Shown here one piece after another: positions 6,475 through 17,909 of a stretch of DNA of 64,000 bases. The stretch lies in assembly GCF_902713425.1 (NCBI RefSeq), contig NC_081198.1, positions 21,683,188-21,747,187 on the forward strand, in the 5' to 3' direction. The translations under genes were made by a program, and so were the position numbers. The notes beneath the pieces were generated by a model. The model ran no database searches. It saw only the letters and a list, made by a program, of their open reading frames with translations, and was not told where the DNA came from. The stretch's first letter is position 1. Every line of letters starts with the position of its first letter. The DNA comes from Acipenser ruthenus (taxonomy: Eukaryota > Chordata > Actinopteri > Acipenseriformes > Acipenseridae).

Positions 6475-9400
6475 TTATTCCATCTTCACGTCCTGAAGTC
6501 CGGCGATCCTCCACTCCGCGCAGGCCTTGTCCTTCCCGAGGGTCCGGATGTCCAGAATTACAAAGTCCTTGATAAGAGTTTGTGCCCTTCTGGTCGTGGT
6601 GATAGTGTCTAGCTCCTGCTTGTGATAGACACAGACGTTACGGCCTTCCCACAGGATCTGCTTGACAACATTGATGACACGCCAAACGCACTTAGCTGTG
6701 CTGGTATCGATTCCTCCCGCAGGCCCATAGAGCACAGTCTCAGCGGTCATCTTGGCCGTGTCAGCAAACCTGTTTAGGAAGACAGAGACAGAGAGCCAGA
6801 CACTGCCAGCCACATCACACTCCCAGAAGATATGGGCTGGTGTTTCTCTCTTGCGGCACATTGCATAGGGGCATGTTTCTACTTGGGCTAGTCCCCTCCT
6901 GAACATGAACGCTCGAGTGGGGAATGCACTGTGGACGGTGTTCCATGCTATATCCTTCTGGACATTACTGAGGCAGCTGTGAGACACATTCTCCCAGATT
7001 TTTTGGCTTTGGGTGAGGGAGAAAGTAGCTACTTTTTCAATTTCCTGGGAAGCGGCAAGATATTTAGTTACAGCCTTGTATTCCCAGGAGGCCAATTTTG
7101 CTTTATCTAAGCCCAATTTATATATAGTGTCCCTTAAGGTTCTATAATACAATGGGGGGTCCCAGGAGTACGGCACGGTGTTATCAATAGTGCAGAGGCC
7201 CAAGGCCCTGAGACAGGTGGCAAAATAGAAACGATTCATGTAACATACCTTCCTGTCCAGGGCCTGGATGTTCTTGATAGTTTGCGTGAGCCCCTGCACT
7301 CGGGTGAGCTGCACAACGTCCGGGACCCCCTTACCTCCCTTCTTGTCGGCTTTACTCAGGGTGGCTCGCTTTACCCTCTCCATCTTGCTGCCCCAGATAA
7401 AGCGGTGGATAATGCGGTCCACCACTTTTTTGGTGGTCCTGTCTGGGGGAAAGATTTTTCCTACATAAGAGAGGATGGGGAACAGTATAGACTTTGTTAT
7501 TAATACTCTACCCGTCATTGTTAAGGATCTTGTGCTCCATCCGCCAATCTTTTTACGGACCTGGTTAATGGCCGCCGTCCAGCTCTGGGCCCCCGAGCTA
7601 TTGTTCTCGAAAATGAGGCCCAGAATCTTGATTTTGTCCTTTTTGACAGGGTACATGTCCGACAGTTCCCTATCTACCTGCCAATTTTTAGACACGTAGA
7701 CTTCGCTCTTGGACTTATTAATCACTGCCCCGGTCGCCGTGCAGTACTTCTCAAGGATATTACTAATCCGAGGTACCGACGATGTGTTGGTGCAAATGAG
7801 TGACACATCGTCCATATATGCTGTTGTTTTGACCTGGACCCCGTTGGATCCAGGCAGCTGGAAACCAGTTATATTGGTATCCCTACGAATTGCCTGCAGG
7901 AGGGGTTCAATGCACACGACATATAGCAGTGGGGATAGTGGGCAACCCTGTCTGACCCCTGACTGGATAGATATTTTACCAGTCAGGTGCCTGTTCACCA
8001 AGACTCGGGTACTAATGTTTGTATAGATGGTTTTAACCCACTCCCTAAGTCCAGGAGCGAATTTCATCTGGTCCATCACTTTGTACATATATTCATGGCT
8101 TACCCTATCGAACGCCTTCTCCTGGTCAAGGTTGAACAGGCAGAGGGGATGGTTCCGTTCTCTAGAATAAGCCAGAATGTCCCTTGTTAACATTAAAATA
8201 TCCGTGATGGACCTCCCTGGGACGCCACAAGCCTGGTCGGGGCCAATGACCAAAGGGAGGTGTACTTGTAGCCGGAGCATCAGAGCTTTGGCTAGTATCT
8301 TGTAATCCACGCAAAGGAGGCTGATTGGGCGCCAATTCCGTAGATCTTTAACTTCCCCTTTCTTATGAAGGAGAGTAATTACACTCTCCCGCATAGAAGG
8401 GCCCAACCGCTTCTCCCTGTAGACCGCTCTGTAGACCTCCGCTAAATGGACTTTTAGCATGTCCCAAAAAAGATGGTAATACTCACCCGGGATGCCATCT
8501 GGACCTGGCGTCTTACCGGTGTTCATGGTCTTAACCGCCTGGGTGAGCTCCTCCAGCGTGAGTTCTGGGTCCTTCTCCTCCTCCTCGTCGTCCCGCACTG
8601 AGTCAGGCTCCAACTGGCTCAGGAACCACTCTATCAGGGTGTCATCTGTAGCTTTGATGTTATATAGGTCCCTATAGAAGTTCTCTACCACTTTTTTCAC
8701 TCCCTCACTATCCTCTACTATCCTCCCCCTGCTGTCGAGCATGGAGGACATCAAGTGCCGCTTCTCCCTCGTTTTCTGGAAGAAGAAGCGAGTACACTTT
8801 TCGTCTTCCTCCATTTTTTGCACTTTTGCATTGTGCATGACCTTTCGTTGTTCCTCCCTACAAAGCACTGAAAGATCTAGCTTGGTCTGGGCTATCTCGT
8901 CGCTTACAGGGAACCCCCGAAGCTGAAGCAGGCTCAGATGCTGGAGGGCAGCATTCAGGTGTTTATATTTGGCCCTCCTTTCTTTTGCTTTCCTCTTGCC
9001 TGCTGCTATGAAATAACCCTTAGTTCTGATTTTGACCATCTCCCACCACTCTATAGGGGAGTTGAATAGGTCACGCAAAGTGGTCCACTCAACAAGCCTG
9101 CTCTTATAGGCTGCAGCTATGGAGGGGTCATCGAGTAAGGAGGTGTTTAATTTCCAAACCCCTGACCCCATCTGGGAGGTCTGAGGGACCTGCAATGTTA
9201 CCTGCAGGAGCCTATGGTCAGAGAAGAAGACGGCCTGGGTGTCTACTGCCGTCTTCGTAAGGGAGCTGGTATGCAGGACGAGATCTATACGGGAGAAGGA
9301 GGTCCCAGATGAGCTCACCCAGGTAAAGGGAGGCACCAGGTCCTTACCTGCATCACACAGGGAGAAATCAGATATTACGGAGGACAAAACTCTACTAGAG

Positions 9401-9918
9401 CGGTCGTTGCGTGGCCTGCTCCGGTCTACGTCCCTCAGAGCACAATTGAAGTCACCTGACACGATGACGGGTACGTTCCCCAGCAGGAGTGGACGCAGCT
9501 GTGGAAAAAATTGAACTCTTTCGTTTTGGTTAGTGGGTGCGTAGACATTGACCAGTCTGAGGGGAGTGTTGTTGTATGTCACATCCACGCTCAGAATTCT
9601 ACCAGGTTCTACCTCCCTGCTGCTGCGGGAGGTAATAAATGGGTTTTTAAACAGGATACCTACTCCGTCGGCTCTGGCTATGTTGGAGCCCGACCAGAAG
9701 GAGTCCCCCAGGGTCCAACTCTCCTTCAGGTTCCTATAATCAGGGCTCGACGAAATACCACACTCCTGCAGAAAGATGAGATCTGCTTTCAAGTTAGCTA
9801 GATAGTTTAGTACATCAAATCTTTTTTGTGTCTCCCTGATGCTCCTGACATTAACAGACACACATATCAGGGCCATCAGGGTAGCTAACAAGAAAAGGAG
9901 TCGCTGCGTCCAACCCAT
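6475..9918 (-). CDS. LINE ORF2: APE endonuclease-reverse transcriptase, copy B
   Basis: An open 1147-aa ORF2. The endonuclease (1 to about 240) carries N23, E52, D156, N158, D212, D234 and H235, and would nick U2 DNA. The reverse transcriptase spans roughly 465-760: TPGPDG near 470, the NWRPISLL block near 528, catalytic D598 in FNLDQEKAFD, RQGCPLSPLL near 656-665, and Y701-M702-D703-D704. A C-terminal knuckle C1016-C1021-H1029-C1034 follows; no RNase H domain is seen. The protein performs target-primed reverse transcription. The N-terminus is hydrophobic (residues 7-20), but this is probably the first beta strand of the nuclease. The ATG follows the ORF1 stop by 5 nt. Copy-specific changes shared with E include D63N and K1020M. 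Confidence 0.95.
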   Translation of the reverse strand: MGWTQRLLFLLATLMALICVSVNVRSIRETQKRFDVLNYLANLKADLIFLQECGISSSPDYRNLKESWTLGDSFWSGSNIARADGVGILFKNPFITSRSSREVEPGRILSVDVTYNNTPLRLVNVYAPTNQNERVQFFPQLRPLLLGNVPVIVSGDFNCALRDVDRSRPRNDRSSRVLSSVISDFSLCDAGKDLVPPFTWVSSSGTSFSRIDLVLHTSSLTKTAVDTQAVFFSDHRLLQVTLQVPQTSQMGSGVWKLNTSLLDDPSIAAAYKSRLVEWTTLRDLFNSPIEWWEMVKIRTKGYFIAAGKRKAKERRAKYKHLNAALQHLSLLQLRGFPVSDEIAQTKLDLSVLCREEQRKVMHNAKVQKMEEDEKCTRFFFQKTREKRHLMSSMLDSRGRIVEDSEGVKKVVENFYRDLYNIKATDDTLIEWFLSQLEPDSVRDDEEEEKDPELTLEELTQAVKTMNTGKTPGPDGIPGEYYHLFWDMLKVHLAEVYRAVYREKRLGPSMRESVITLLHKKGEVKDLRNWRPISLLCVDYKILAKALMLRLQVHLPLVIGPDQACGVPGRSITDILMLTRDILAYSRERNHPLCLFNLDQEKAFDRVSHEYMYKVMDQMKFAPGLREWVKTIYTNISTRVLVNRHLTGKISIQSGVRQGCPLSPLLYVVCIEPLLQAIRRDTNITGFQLPGSNGVQVKTTAYMDDVSLICTNTSSVPRISNILEKYCTATGAVINKSKSEVYVSKNWQVDRELSDMYPVKKDKIKILGLIFENNSSGAQSWTAAINQVRKKIGGWSTRSLTMTGRVLITKSILFPILSYVGKIFPPDRTTKKVVDRIIHRFIWGSKMERVKRATLSKADKKGGKGVPDVVQLTRVQGLTQTIKNIQALDRKVCYMNRFYFATCLRALGLCTIDNTVPYSWDPPLYYRTLRDTIYKLGLDKAKLASWEYKAVTKYLAASQEIEKVATFSLTQSQKIWENVSHSCLSNVQKDIAWNTVHSAFPTRAFMFRRGLAQVETCPYAMCRKRETPAHIFWECDVAGSVWLSVSVFLNRFADTAKMTAETVLYGPAGGIDTSTAKCVWRVINVVKQILWEGRNVCVYHKQELDTITTTRRAQTLIKDFVILDIRTLGKDKACAEWRIAGLQDVKME

Positions 9919-9923
9919 AGCGA

Positions 9924-11870
9924 CTATGATTGGGAGGTCGGGACACTCTTCCTACTCTTAGCTCTACGCTTGCTTCGAGGGGGCTTGGGCTTATTTGCAA
10001 CTCCCATCACCCCTGAGAAGGTACTCACTGCTGCCTCGTCCAAGAAGGCACCGTCTTTATATGCACAGTACGTGGAGTTGTTGGGGCTATTCAACTCCCC
10101 ACAAGGTAAGTCTGGTGGAACTTGCTCAGGGCCCCTCGGAACGTGTGGGTCAGCTTTGTCCTGGGGGGGGGGTTATGACAGACAGCATTCTTTGGCTGTT
10201 ACCGTCTGTTGAATTGGAGCTGTTAGCAGACTTCTGGCTTACCGCGTCCAGGGGTATTCCCATGTCCTCCAGTGCTGTATCTAGGAGGACCTCTAGGGGG
10301 CCCCTGGTTTTGCCCATACAAGGGAGGGGGTCAAGGATGCTTTGAAGGGAGGCCCTTCGCTTGAAGAGGGTCATTGCTACAGAGGTACTGCTGGTCAGGG
10401 AAGGTGTTGACCCCGACCTCTCCCTCGGTGCATTAGTGAACACCTCTTCTGCGAGGTGTGCTAGGGTTTGTGCCAACGACTGGGAAGGCTGGCTGGGGAT
10501 GCCCTGGCTGGCTGCTACCTGCCCACTAGGCGGCAGTGTAGCCGTCCCACTCGCCTCCGTCTCTGCCTGCGAGGGCAAGACTGGGGACTTTGTGTGGACA
10601 TTAGCTGGTTTTGGATCTATGGGGGCCACCTGCAACTTGCTGTCTTTGATCCTGATCTTCTTTCTTTTCCCCCCCTCGTCTCTACCCTTTCTTTTCCCCA
10701 CCCTCTGCTGGTTCTTCACTCCCTTCCCCTCCTTCTCACTCTCACTTTCACTGTCGCTTTTGCTTTCCTCCCCCACGGACTCAATCCTTATGGCGTCATA
10801 ACGAGAGCCGAGGGGGAGTGCTGGCACTGAACGGGCCCTACTCAGGGGGGGGCCGCTGCTGGGTCCGGGCTCCCTCCCTGACTCGTGTTCTGCATCAGAG
10901 GAGCTACTGGAGGAGCTAGTGGAGTGGCTGTTGTACTCTCTCTCTGGGCTGGGGGAAGGGGTCCTCGTAAAACGGGACATGTCTCGGGGGCGGGGGGGTG
11001 AGGGGGTGCTGGTGATGATGGTGGTGCTGGAGTCTGGGTCTTGGATACTGTTGGTGGTGATGTGGACTGATCTTTGTTACTTGCTCCCTCTTCCTGCTCA
11101 GGCCTAGGCTTGTTCATGTTTGCCTTGCTGGCTCTGGCCATGTTGGCATAGGAAGAGGGGCAGTCCTTAAACAGGTGCCCCTTCTTTCCACACAAATTGC
11201 ACTGCCTCTCTTCTCTGCAGTGGCTGGTCTCGTGGGGGGCGCCGCAGTTCCTGCACTTGACTACAGTACACGCGGCCGCCAGGTGTCCTAATTCCCCACA
11301 TTTCCTGCAGAGTTTTGGCATCCCATTATAGAATACCAGCCCTCTGTTGGGCCCTAACACTATGGAGTTTGGAATGTGGCGGACGCCTCCAATGCCCGAT
11401 GGATCAACATTAAGGCGTACCAGCCACTTTCTGGCTCCTGTCCAAACCCCATCTTCATCTGTAATTTTCCTCCCTTCTGATGACACCCTCCCATAGCGGT
11501 TAAGCCATGTTGTAATATCATAGTCGCTAACAGCCTCATTGAAAAATTGGACAGTAACAACTTTCATTTCTCTGTCTGTCAGTGCATCCACACAAAATTC
11601 TTTGTATGGAGCGAGATATTTATTCTCCCCCCAAAAGGACCACATTTCTTGTAACTTTTGGGGGTTCCTAAAACTGACCTCAAACACTTCCTTAAGCCCT
11701 GGCAATTTCACCAAACAATTCAAGTCAGAAGGGGAAAAACCCATACCCCTCTGAAGAATGGTCCGGCTGAACTCCAGTCTCGTCAGTCCTGGTTCCGTTT
11801 CATCTTGCTTGTTTCTTGTGAAGCGCACCGCATTGTGCCTCCTGGTTTCCTGGGTTGGCCGGAACGCCAT
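9924..11870 (-). pseudogene. LINE ORF1, copy B, frameshifted twice at G runs
   Basis: Same domain order as ORF1 of copy A. The N-terminal domain and all three zinc knuckles are intact. The reading frame is lost at a G5 run (11002-11006; frame needs G6) and again at G10 (10163-10172; frame needs G9). The two changes cancel in length, so the total is still 1947 bp. Confidence 0.85.
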
Positions 11871-12900
11871 CCTTCAGCTGGCTCCTCCGATTGGGGTGGG
11901 AGAAGCCTCTGGACGTCCGGGTTGTCTCTCTCTACGGAAAAGAGACAACGTAAGCAGCAAATCTGGGCAGTTGAAGGAACTATTACTTTAGTCCCTGAGG
12001 AGATGGTTGCCTCGCAAGAGGGACCCCCTCCCCAGGTGAACGGTGTCCTTCCCTGGCGGAGTAGGGGGCGCTGCTTGGCACCGAGACCACGTAGGAAGAA
12101 TCGTGGCTGTGACGCCTCCTCGGGGTCCGGGGCCGCCCTCTGCTCCTCCCAGATGGTGCCCTCTGCTGGGCGCCTGCTGCTCTCTCGGTCTGGATCTCGA
12201 CTACAATCAAGGGCTGGGGATGAGGTCGTCTAGGTCATCAAAGGGTCCTCAAAGGTCGTCTGGATGGTAGGTCCTCCTTCTCTCTAACTCCAGGAACGTC
12301 TGGAAAAGCCGGAACCGCCTGAAAAAGAAAAAAACGGGAACCGCCTGAAAAAGAAAAAACTGCTCTCAACAGTCAACAAAATCTTGAAAGACCCTCGGCC
12401 TGGATTGGGCAAGCCAAAACCAGACTGAGCATTAGTCTTCCAAAAAGTTGCCGAGCTGAAGAAAGCCAGTCAAAAATAAAAAAAATTCTGTTCCTCCTCA
12501 CCCGAACAAACCTCTCACAGACCCTCGGAGGGAGCGGGCAATGCCACTACCCTCTAAGCCTTAGTCTTAGAAAGATTTATTCGAACTGAAGAGAAGCCAG
12601 AGTATATGGCTGGCTAAGAAGGACCTGGCATAGGGACATGTTCCACCACACTTGTCTGGTTAGCTGCATGCTCCCAGGAAACAAACTGCTGCTGTCTACA
12701 TCATCATCACATGTGAATAAAAGAAAGAAAGACAGCAAGAAAGAAAGAGAGAAAGAAAGAGAAAGAAAGAGAGAAAGAAAAAAAAAAGAAGTAAAACGGC
12801 GGGAAAACTTGCATCAACACTGGCACTCTCCCTCCAGCAGGGGTAGACAAAATGCTCACAGGAGAGATCCAGATCTGACTTTGACCAACGTTAGAGAAAG

Positions 12901-13088
12901 GTGTGCACCGTTCCCGGAGGTACTGCAATACCGGGCCGATGCGTGGAGTGGACGGAGCAAGCCCCTGTTCCATCTCCCGATTCCAAAAATCAATTTAATA
13001 TATGGTCCCCTGATAGGGGACGTATCAGATATTAAACTGATAAGAACAGATACTACACTTGATCTTAGCCAAAAGGCCGAGAAGCGAT
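12901..13088 (-). ncRNA. RNU2: U2 spliceosomal snRNA
   Basis: Intact 188-nt U2, the only complete copy between LINEs B and C. GTAGTA, stem IIb and Sm site are canonical; the PSE-like element is at 13138-13153. Confidence 0.95.
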
Positions 13089-13690
13089 GGCGACTTGGCC
13101 CTTGCCCGGGGCCCCCCAGCCCGGACGGCACAGGGGGATTCAAAGGTGGGTGCAAAATTTCAAGCACAAGCAGACCCCAAAAAAACGGGCTGCTGCTTCC
13201 AGAGGGGAAATGTGCAATTTAAGCAGGAGAAAACAAAACAAAGCAAAAACACACACATAACACCAAAAACAAAACATAAACTGGCGGAGTGCGTCTTACA
13301 AATAGTCATGCCAAGCTGCTATGCTGTGCAAGGTGCCTTGGGTAACTACAACTGTGCCTCGCTGGCTGGCTGGCTTGCTAAGAAGGTCCTGGCATAGGGA
13401 CATGTTCCACCACACTTGTCTGGTTAGCTGCATGCTCCCAGGAAACAACCTGCTGCTGTCTACATCATCACCACATGTGAATAAAAGAAAGAAAGACAGC
13501 AAGAAAGAAAGAGAGAAAGAAAGAGAGAAAGAGAGAAAGAAAGAGAGAAAGAAAGAAAGAGAGAAAGAAAAAAAAAAGAAGTAAAACGGCGGGAAAACTT
13601 GCATCAACACTGGCACTCTCCCTCCAGCAGGGGTAGACAAAATGCTCACAGGAGAGATCCAGATCTGACTTTGACCAACGTTAGAGAAAG

Positions 13691-13828
13691 GTGTGCACCG
13701 TTCCCGGAGGTACTGCAATACCGGGCCGATGCGTGGAGTGGACGGAGCAAGCCCCTGTTCCATCTCCCGATTCCAAAAATCAATTTAATATATGGTCCCC
13801 TGATAGGGGACGTATCAGATATTAATAC
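13691..13828 (-). pseudogene. U2 remnant with 15-nt loss at the LINE C junction
   Basis: Contains U2 36-38 (GTA) then jumps to position 54; positions 39-53 are missing. The LINE joins directly after. The same loss occurs at 21028 and 51731, so it is inherited or a repeated junction type. Confidence 0.9.
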
Positions 13829-14460
13829 TCTTTTATTGAGATTTTACATTTTTTACATTTACACCCATTCGTTTTTTCATTCATTTTACATTTCTTTTAA
13901 AGATGACATTCATGCATACAGACATACATTTTGTTTTAAAAGCATTTAAAATACATTTAAAAACACCAAGACAATTGTGCTTTGTACATGGTTAAAACAG
14001 ACACAGATTAAAATCAACATGAAAAAAACCTGTGCTGTTTTAAAAGTGACTGGAAAAAAAGAACCATCTATAAAAAACCAGTGCTTGTGAGGGCCGGGGA
14101 GTGCTCTCTAAAAAAGTGAACATAAACCTAGATCTAAAACAGGGACAGGGGAAAAGGGACAGTGTATAAACAGTGAGTTAAAATTCTAAAATTTTAAAAC
14201 ACTTAAAATGTAACTTTTAATAGTTTACATTAAAAATCTTAAAGATACATAAAACAAAACAAAACAAAATCAAATAAAACATTCAAATTAAATCAAAGGT
14301 CCATAAAACTGAAACAAAAAGACTACATAAAACCAGGGCACCGTTGAAAAACGGTCATGCCAGCTAAAAAGGGCGGAATGCTGGCATGACAAAATAAATA
14401 AAAGGCTTAGCGGTGCCCCGTAGTCCCGCTCCTAGGAGCTAGCGGTTCCAGTTTTTTCCT

Positions 14461-17400
14461 TTATTCCATCTTCACGTCCTGAAGTCCGGCGATCCTCCAC
14501 TCCGCGCAGGCCTTGTCCTTCCCGAGGGTCCGGATGTCCAGAATTACAAAGTCCTTGATAAGAGTTTGTGCCCTTCTGGTCGTGGTGATAGTGTCTAGCT
14601 CCTGCTTGTGATAGACACAGACGTTACGGCCTTCCCACAGGATCTGCTTGACAACATTGATGACACGCCAAACGCACTTAGCTGTGCTGGTAGTGATTCC
14701 TCCCGCAGGCCCATAGAGCACAGTCTCAGCGGTCATCTTGGCCGTGTCAGCAAACCTGTTTAGGAAGACAGAGACAGAGAGCCAGACACTGCCAGCCACA
14801 TCACACTCCCAGAAGATATGGGCTGGTGTTTCTCTCTTGCGGCACTTTGCATAGGGGCATGTTTCTACTTGGGCTAGTCCCCTCCTGAACATGAACGCTC
14901 GAGTGGGGAGTGCACTGTGGACGGTGTTCCATGCTATATCCTTCTGGACATTACTGAGGCAGCTGTGAGACACATTCTCCCAGATTTTTTGGCTTTGGGT
15001 GAGGGAGAAAGTAGCTACTTTTTCAATTTCCTGGGAACCGGCAAGATATTTAGTTACAGCCTTGTATTCCCAGGAGGCCAATTTTGCTTTATCTAAGCCC
15101 AATTTATATATAGTGTCCCTTAAGGTTCTATAATACAATGGGGGGTCCCAGGAGTACGGCACGGTGTTATCAATAGTGCAGAGGCCCAAGGCCCTGAGAC
15201 AGGTGGCAAAATAGAAACGATTCATGTAACATACCTTCCTGTCCAGGGCCTGGATGTTCTTGATAGTTTGCGTGAGCCCCTGCACTCGGGTGAGCTGCAC
15301 AACGTCCGGGACCCCCTTACCTCCCTTCTTGTCGACTTTACTCAGGGTGGCTCGCTTTACCCTCTCCATCTTGCTGCCCCAGATAAAGCGGTGGATAATG
15401 CGGTCCACCACTTTTTTGGTGGTCCTGTCTGGGGGAAAGATTTTTCCTACATAAGAGAGGATGGGGAACAGTATAGACTTGGTTATTAATACTCTACCCG
15501 TCATTGTTAAGGATCTTGTGCTCCATCCGCCAATCTTTTTACGGACCTGGTTAATGGCCGCCGTCCAGCTCTGGGCCCCCGAGCTATTGTTCTCGAAAAT
15601 GAGGCCCAGAATCTTGATTTTGTCCTTTTTGACAGGGTACATGTCCGACAGTTCCCTATCTACCTGCCAATTTTTAGACACGTAGACTTCGCTCTTGGAC
15701 TTATTAATCACTGCCCCGGTCGCCGTGCAGTACTTCTCAAGGATATTACTAATCCGAGGTACCGACGATGTGTTGGTGCAAATGAGTGACACATCGTCCA
15801 TATATGCTGTTGTTTTGACCTGGACCCCGTTGGATCCAGGCAGCTGGAAACCAGTTATATTGGTATCCCTACGAATTGCCTGCAGGAGGGGTTCAATGCA
15901 CACGACATATAGCAGTGGGGATAGTGGGCAACCCTGTCTGACCCCTGACTGGATAGATATTTTACCAGTCAGGTGCCTGTTCACCAAGACTCGGGTACTA
16001 ATGTTTGTATATATGGTTTTAACCCACTCCCTAAGTCCAGGAGCGAATTTCATCTGGTCCATCACTTTGTACATATATTCATGGCTTACCCTATCGAACG
16101 CCTTCTCCTGGTCAAGGTTGAACAGGCAGAGGGGATGGTTCCGTTCTCTAGAATAAGCCAGAATGTCCCTTGTTAACATTAAAATATCCGTGATGGACCT
16201 CCCTGGGACGCCACAAGCCTGGTCGGGGCCAATGACCAAAGGGAGGTGTACTTGTAGCCGGAGCATCAGAGCTTTGGCTAGTATCTTGTAATCCACGCAA
16301 AGGAGGCTGATTGGGCGCCAATTCCGTAGATCTTTAACTTCCCCTTTCTTATGAAGGAGAGTAATTACACTCTCCCGCATAGAAGGGCCCAACCGCTTCT
16401 CCCTGTAGACCGCTCTGTAGACCTCCGCTAAATGGACTTTTAGCGTGTCCCAAAAAAGATGGTAATACTCACCCGGGATGCCATCTGGACCTGGCGTCTT
16501 ACCGGTGTTCATGGTCTTAACCGCCTGGGTGAGCTCCTCCAGCGTGAGTTCTGGGTCCTTCTCCTCCTCCTCGTCGTCCCGCACTGAGTCAGGCTCCAAC
16601 TGGCTCAGGAACCACTCTATCAGGGTGTCATCTGTAGCTTTGATGTTATACAGGTCCCTATAGAAGTTCTCTACCACTTTTTTCACTCCCTCACTATCCT
16701 CTACTATCCTCCCCCTGCTGTCGAGCATGGAGGACATCAAGTGCCGCTTCTCCCTCGTTTTCTGGAAGAAGAAGCGAGTACACTTTTCGTCTTCCTCCAT
16801 TTTTTGCACTTTTGCATTGTGCATGACCTTTCGTTGTTCCTCCCTACAAAGCACTGAAAGATCTAGCTTGGTCTGGGCTATCTCGTCGCTTACAGGGAAC
16901 CCCCGAAGCTGAAGCAGGCTCAGACGCTGGAGGGCAGCATTCAGGTATTTATATTTGGCTCTCCTTTCTTTTGCTTTCCTCTTGCCTGCTGCTATGAAAT
17001 AACCCTTAGTTCTGATTTTGACCATCTCCCACCACTCTATAGGGGAGTTGAATAGGTCACGCAAAGTGGTCCACTCAACAAGCCTGCTCTTATAGGCTGC
17101 AGCTATGGAGGGGTCATCGAGTAAGGAGGTGTTTAATTTCCAGACCCCTGACCCCATCTGGGAGGTCTGAGGGACCTGCAATGTTACCTGCAGGAGCCTA
17201 TGGTCAGAGAAGAAGACGGCCTGGGTGTCTACTGCCGTCTTCGTAAGGGAGCTGGTATGCAGGACGAGATCTATACGGGAGAAGGAGGTCCCAGATGAGC
17301 TCACCCAGGTAAAGGGAGGCACCAGGTCCTTACCTGCATCACACAGGGAGAAATCAGATATTACGGAGGACAAAACTCTACTAGAGCAGTCGTTGCGTGG

Positions 17401-17904
17401 CCTGCTCCGGTCTACGTCCCTCAGAGCACAATTGAAGTCACCTGACACGATGACGGGTACGTTCCCCAGCAGGAGTGGACGCAGCTGTGGAAAAAATTGA
17501 ACTCTTTCGTTTTGGTTAGTGGGTGCGTAGACATTGACCAGTCTGAGGGGAGTGTTGTTGTATGTCACATCCACGCTCAGAATTCTACCAGGTTCTACCT
17601 CCCTGCTGCTGCGGGAGGTAATAAAAGGGTTTTTAAACAGGATACCTACTCCGTCGGCTCTGGCTATGTTGGAGCCCGACCAGAAGGAGTCCCCCAGGGT
17701 CCAACTCTCCTTCAGGTCCCTATAATCAGGGCTCGACGAAATACCACACTCCTGCAGAAAGATGAGATCTGCTTTCAAGTTAGCTAGATAGTTTAGTACA
17801 TCAAATCTTTTTTGTGTCTCCCTGATGCTCCTGACATTAACAGACACACATATCAGGGCCATCAGGGTAGCTAACAAGAAAAGGAGTCGCTGCGTCCACC
17901 CCAT
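14461..17904 (-). CDS. LINE ORF2: APE endonuclease-reverse transcriptase, copy C
   Basis: Open, 1147 aa, with all endonuclease residues, D598, YMDD 701-704 and the C-terminal knuckle present. Copy-specific changes include R173C, M487T (shared with H) and D1071T (shared with H and I). It looks catalytically complete. Confidence 0.95.
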   Translation of the reverse strand: MGWTQRLLFLLATLMALICVSVNVRSIRETQKRFDVLNYLANLKADLIFLQECGISSSPDYRDLKESWTLGDSFWSGSNIARADGVGILFKNPFITSRSSREVEPGRILSVDVTYNNTPLRLVNVYAPTNQNERVQFFPQLRPLLLGNVPVIVSGDFNCALRDVDRSRPRNDCSSRVLSSVISDFSLCDAGKDLVPPFTWVSSSGTSFSRIDLVLHTSSLTKTAVDTQAVFFSDHRLLQVTLQVPQTSQMGSGVWKLNTSLLDDPSIAAAYKSRLVEWTTLRDLFNSPIEWWEMVKIRTKGYFIAAGKRKAKERRAKYKYLNAALQRLSLLQLRGFPVSDEIAQTKLDLSVLCREEQRKVMHNAKVQKMEEDEKCTRFFFQKTREKRHLMSSMLDSRGRIVEDSEGVKKVVENFYRDLYNIKATDDTLIEWFLSQLEPDSVRDDEEEEKDPELTLEELTQAVKTMNTGKTPGPDGIPGEYYHLFWDTLKVHLAEVYRAVYREKRLGPSMRESVITLLHKKGEVKDLRNWRPISLLCVDYKILAKALMLRLQVHLPLVIGPDQACGVPGRSITDILMLTRDILAYSRERNHPLCLFNLDQEKAFDRVSHEYMYKVMDQMKFAPGLREWVKTIYTNISTRVLVNRHLTGKISIQSGVRQGCPLSPLLYVVCIEPLLQAIRRDTNITGFQLPGSNGVQVKTTAYMDDVSLICTNTSSVPRISNILEKYCTATGAVINKSKSEVYVSKNWQVDRELSDMYPVKKDKIKILGLIFENNSSGAQSWTAAINQVRKKIGGWSTRSLTMTGRVLITKSILFPILSYVGKIFPPDRTTKKVVDRIIHRFIWGSKMERVKRATLSKVDKKGGKGVPDVVQLTRVQGLTQTIKNIQALDRKVCYMNRFYFATCLRALGLCTIDNTVPYSWDPPLYYRTLRDTIYKLGLDKAKLASWEYKAVTKYLAGSQEIEKVATFSLTQSQKIWENVSHSCLSNVQKDIAWNTVHSALPTRAFMFRRGLAQVETCPYAKCRKRETPAHIFWECDVAGSVWLSVSVFLNRFADTAKMTAETVLYGPAGGITTSTAKCVWRVINVVKQILWEGRNVCVYHKQELDTITTTRRAQTLIKDFVILDIRTLGKDKACAEWRIAGLQDVKME

Positions 17905-17909
17905 AGCGA

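Larger units (their letters stand above)
1..9912. repeat. Higher-order duplication, copy 1
   Basis: This block recurs at an offset of exactly 24,025 bp (24026 onward). Rare variants are shared: the GA-rich LINE 3' tail at 5811-5840, the variant before the U2 tail at 4002, ORF2 K1020M, and all microsatellite lengths. The first difference I noticed is one base near 9913, after which the two copies differ at the level seen between other units. The left end runs off the window. The block holds part of LINE A, a U2 spacer with two intact genes and one remnant, and ORF2 of LINE B. Confidence 0.85.
5811..12606 (-). mobile_element. U2-targeted Tx1-clade LINE, copy B, full length
   Basis: About 6.8 kb: 5' end at 12605, leader, ORF1 (frameshifted), ORF2 (open) and 3' UTR. 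It differs from most copies at its 3' end, which is a GA-rich tract of about 30 bp (5811-5840) rather than the usual AATAAAAGA ending. No target-site duplication flanks it; instead about 317 bp of the U2 unit (-282 to +35) is missing. Confidence 0.9.
12607..13828 (-). repeat. U2 array segment between LINE B and LINE C
   Basis: One intact U2 (12901-13088) and one LINE-cut remnant, with GA-rich microsatellites at about 12718-12790 and 13491-13580. The LINE-side spacer has the same diagnostic bases as in the A/B segment. Confidence 0.9.

Noticed and set aside
9859-9900. Hydrophobic start of ORF2 as a signal peptide
   Set aside because: Residues 7-20 are hydrophobic, but they run directly into the first endonuclease strand (N23 motif), and LINE ORF2 proteins are not secreted.
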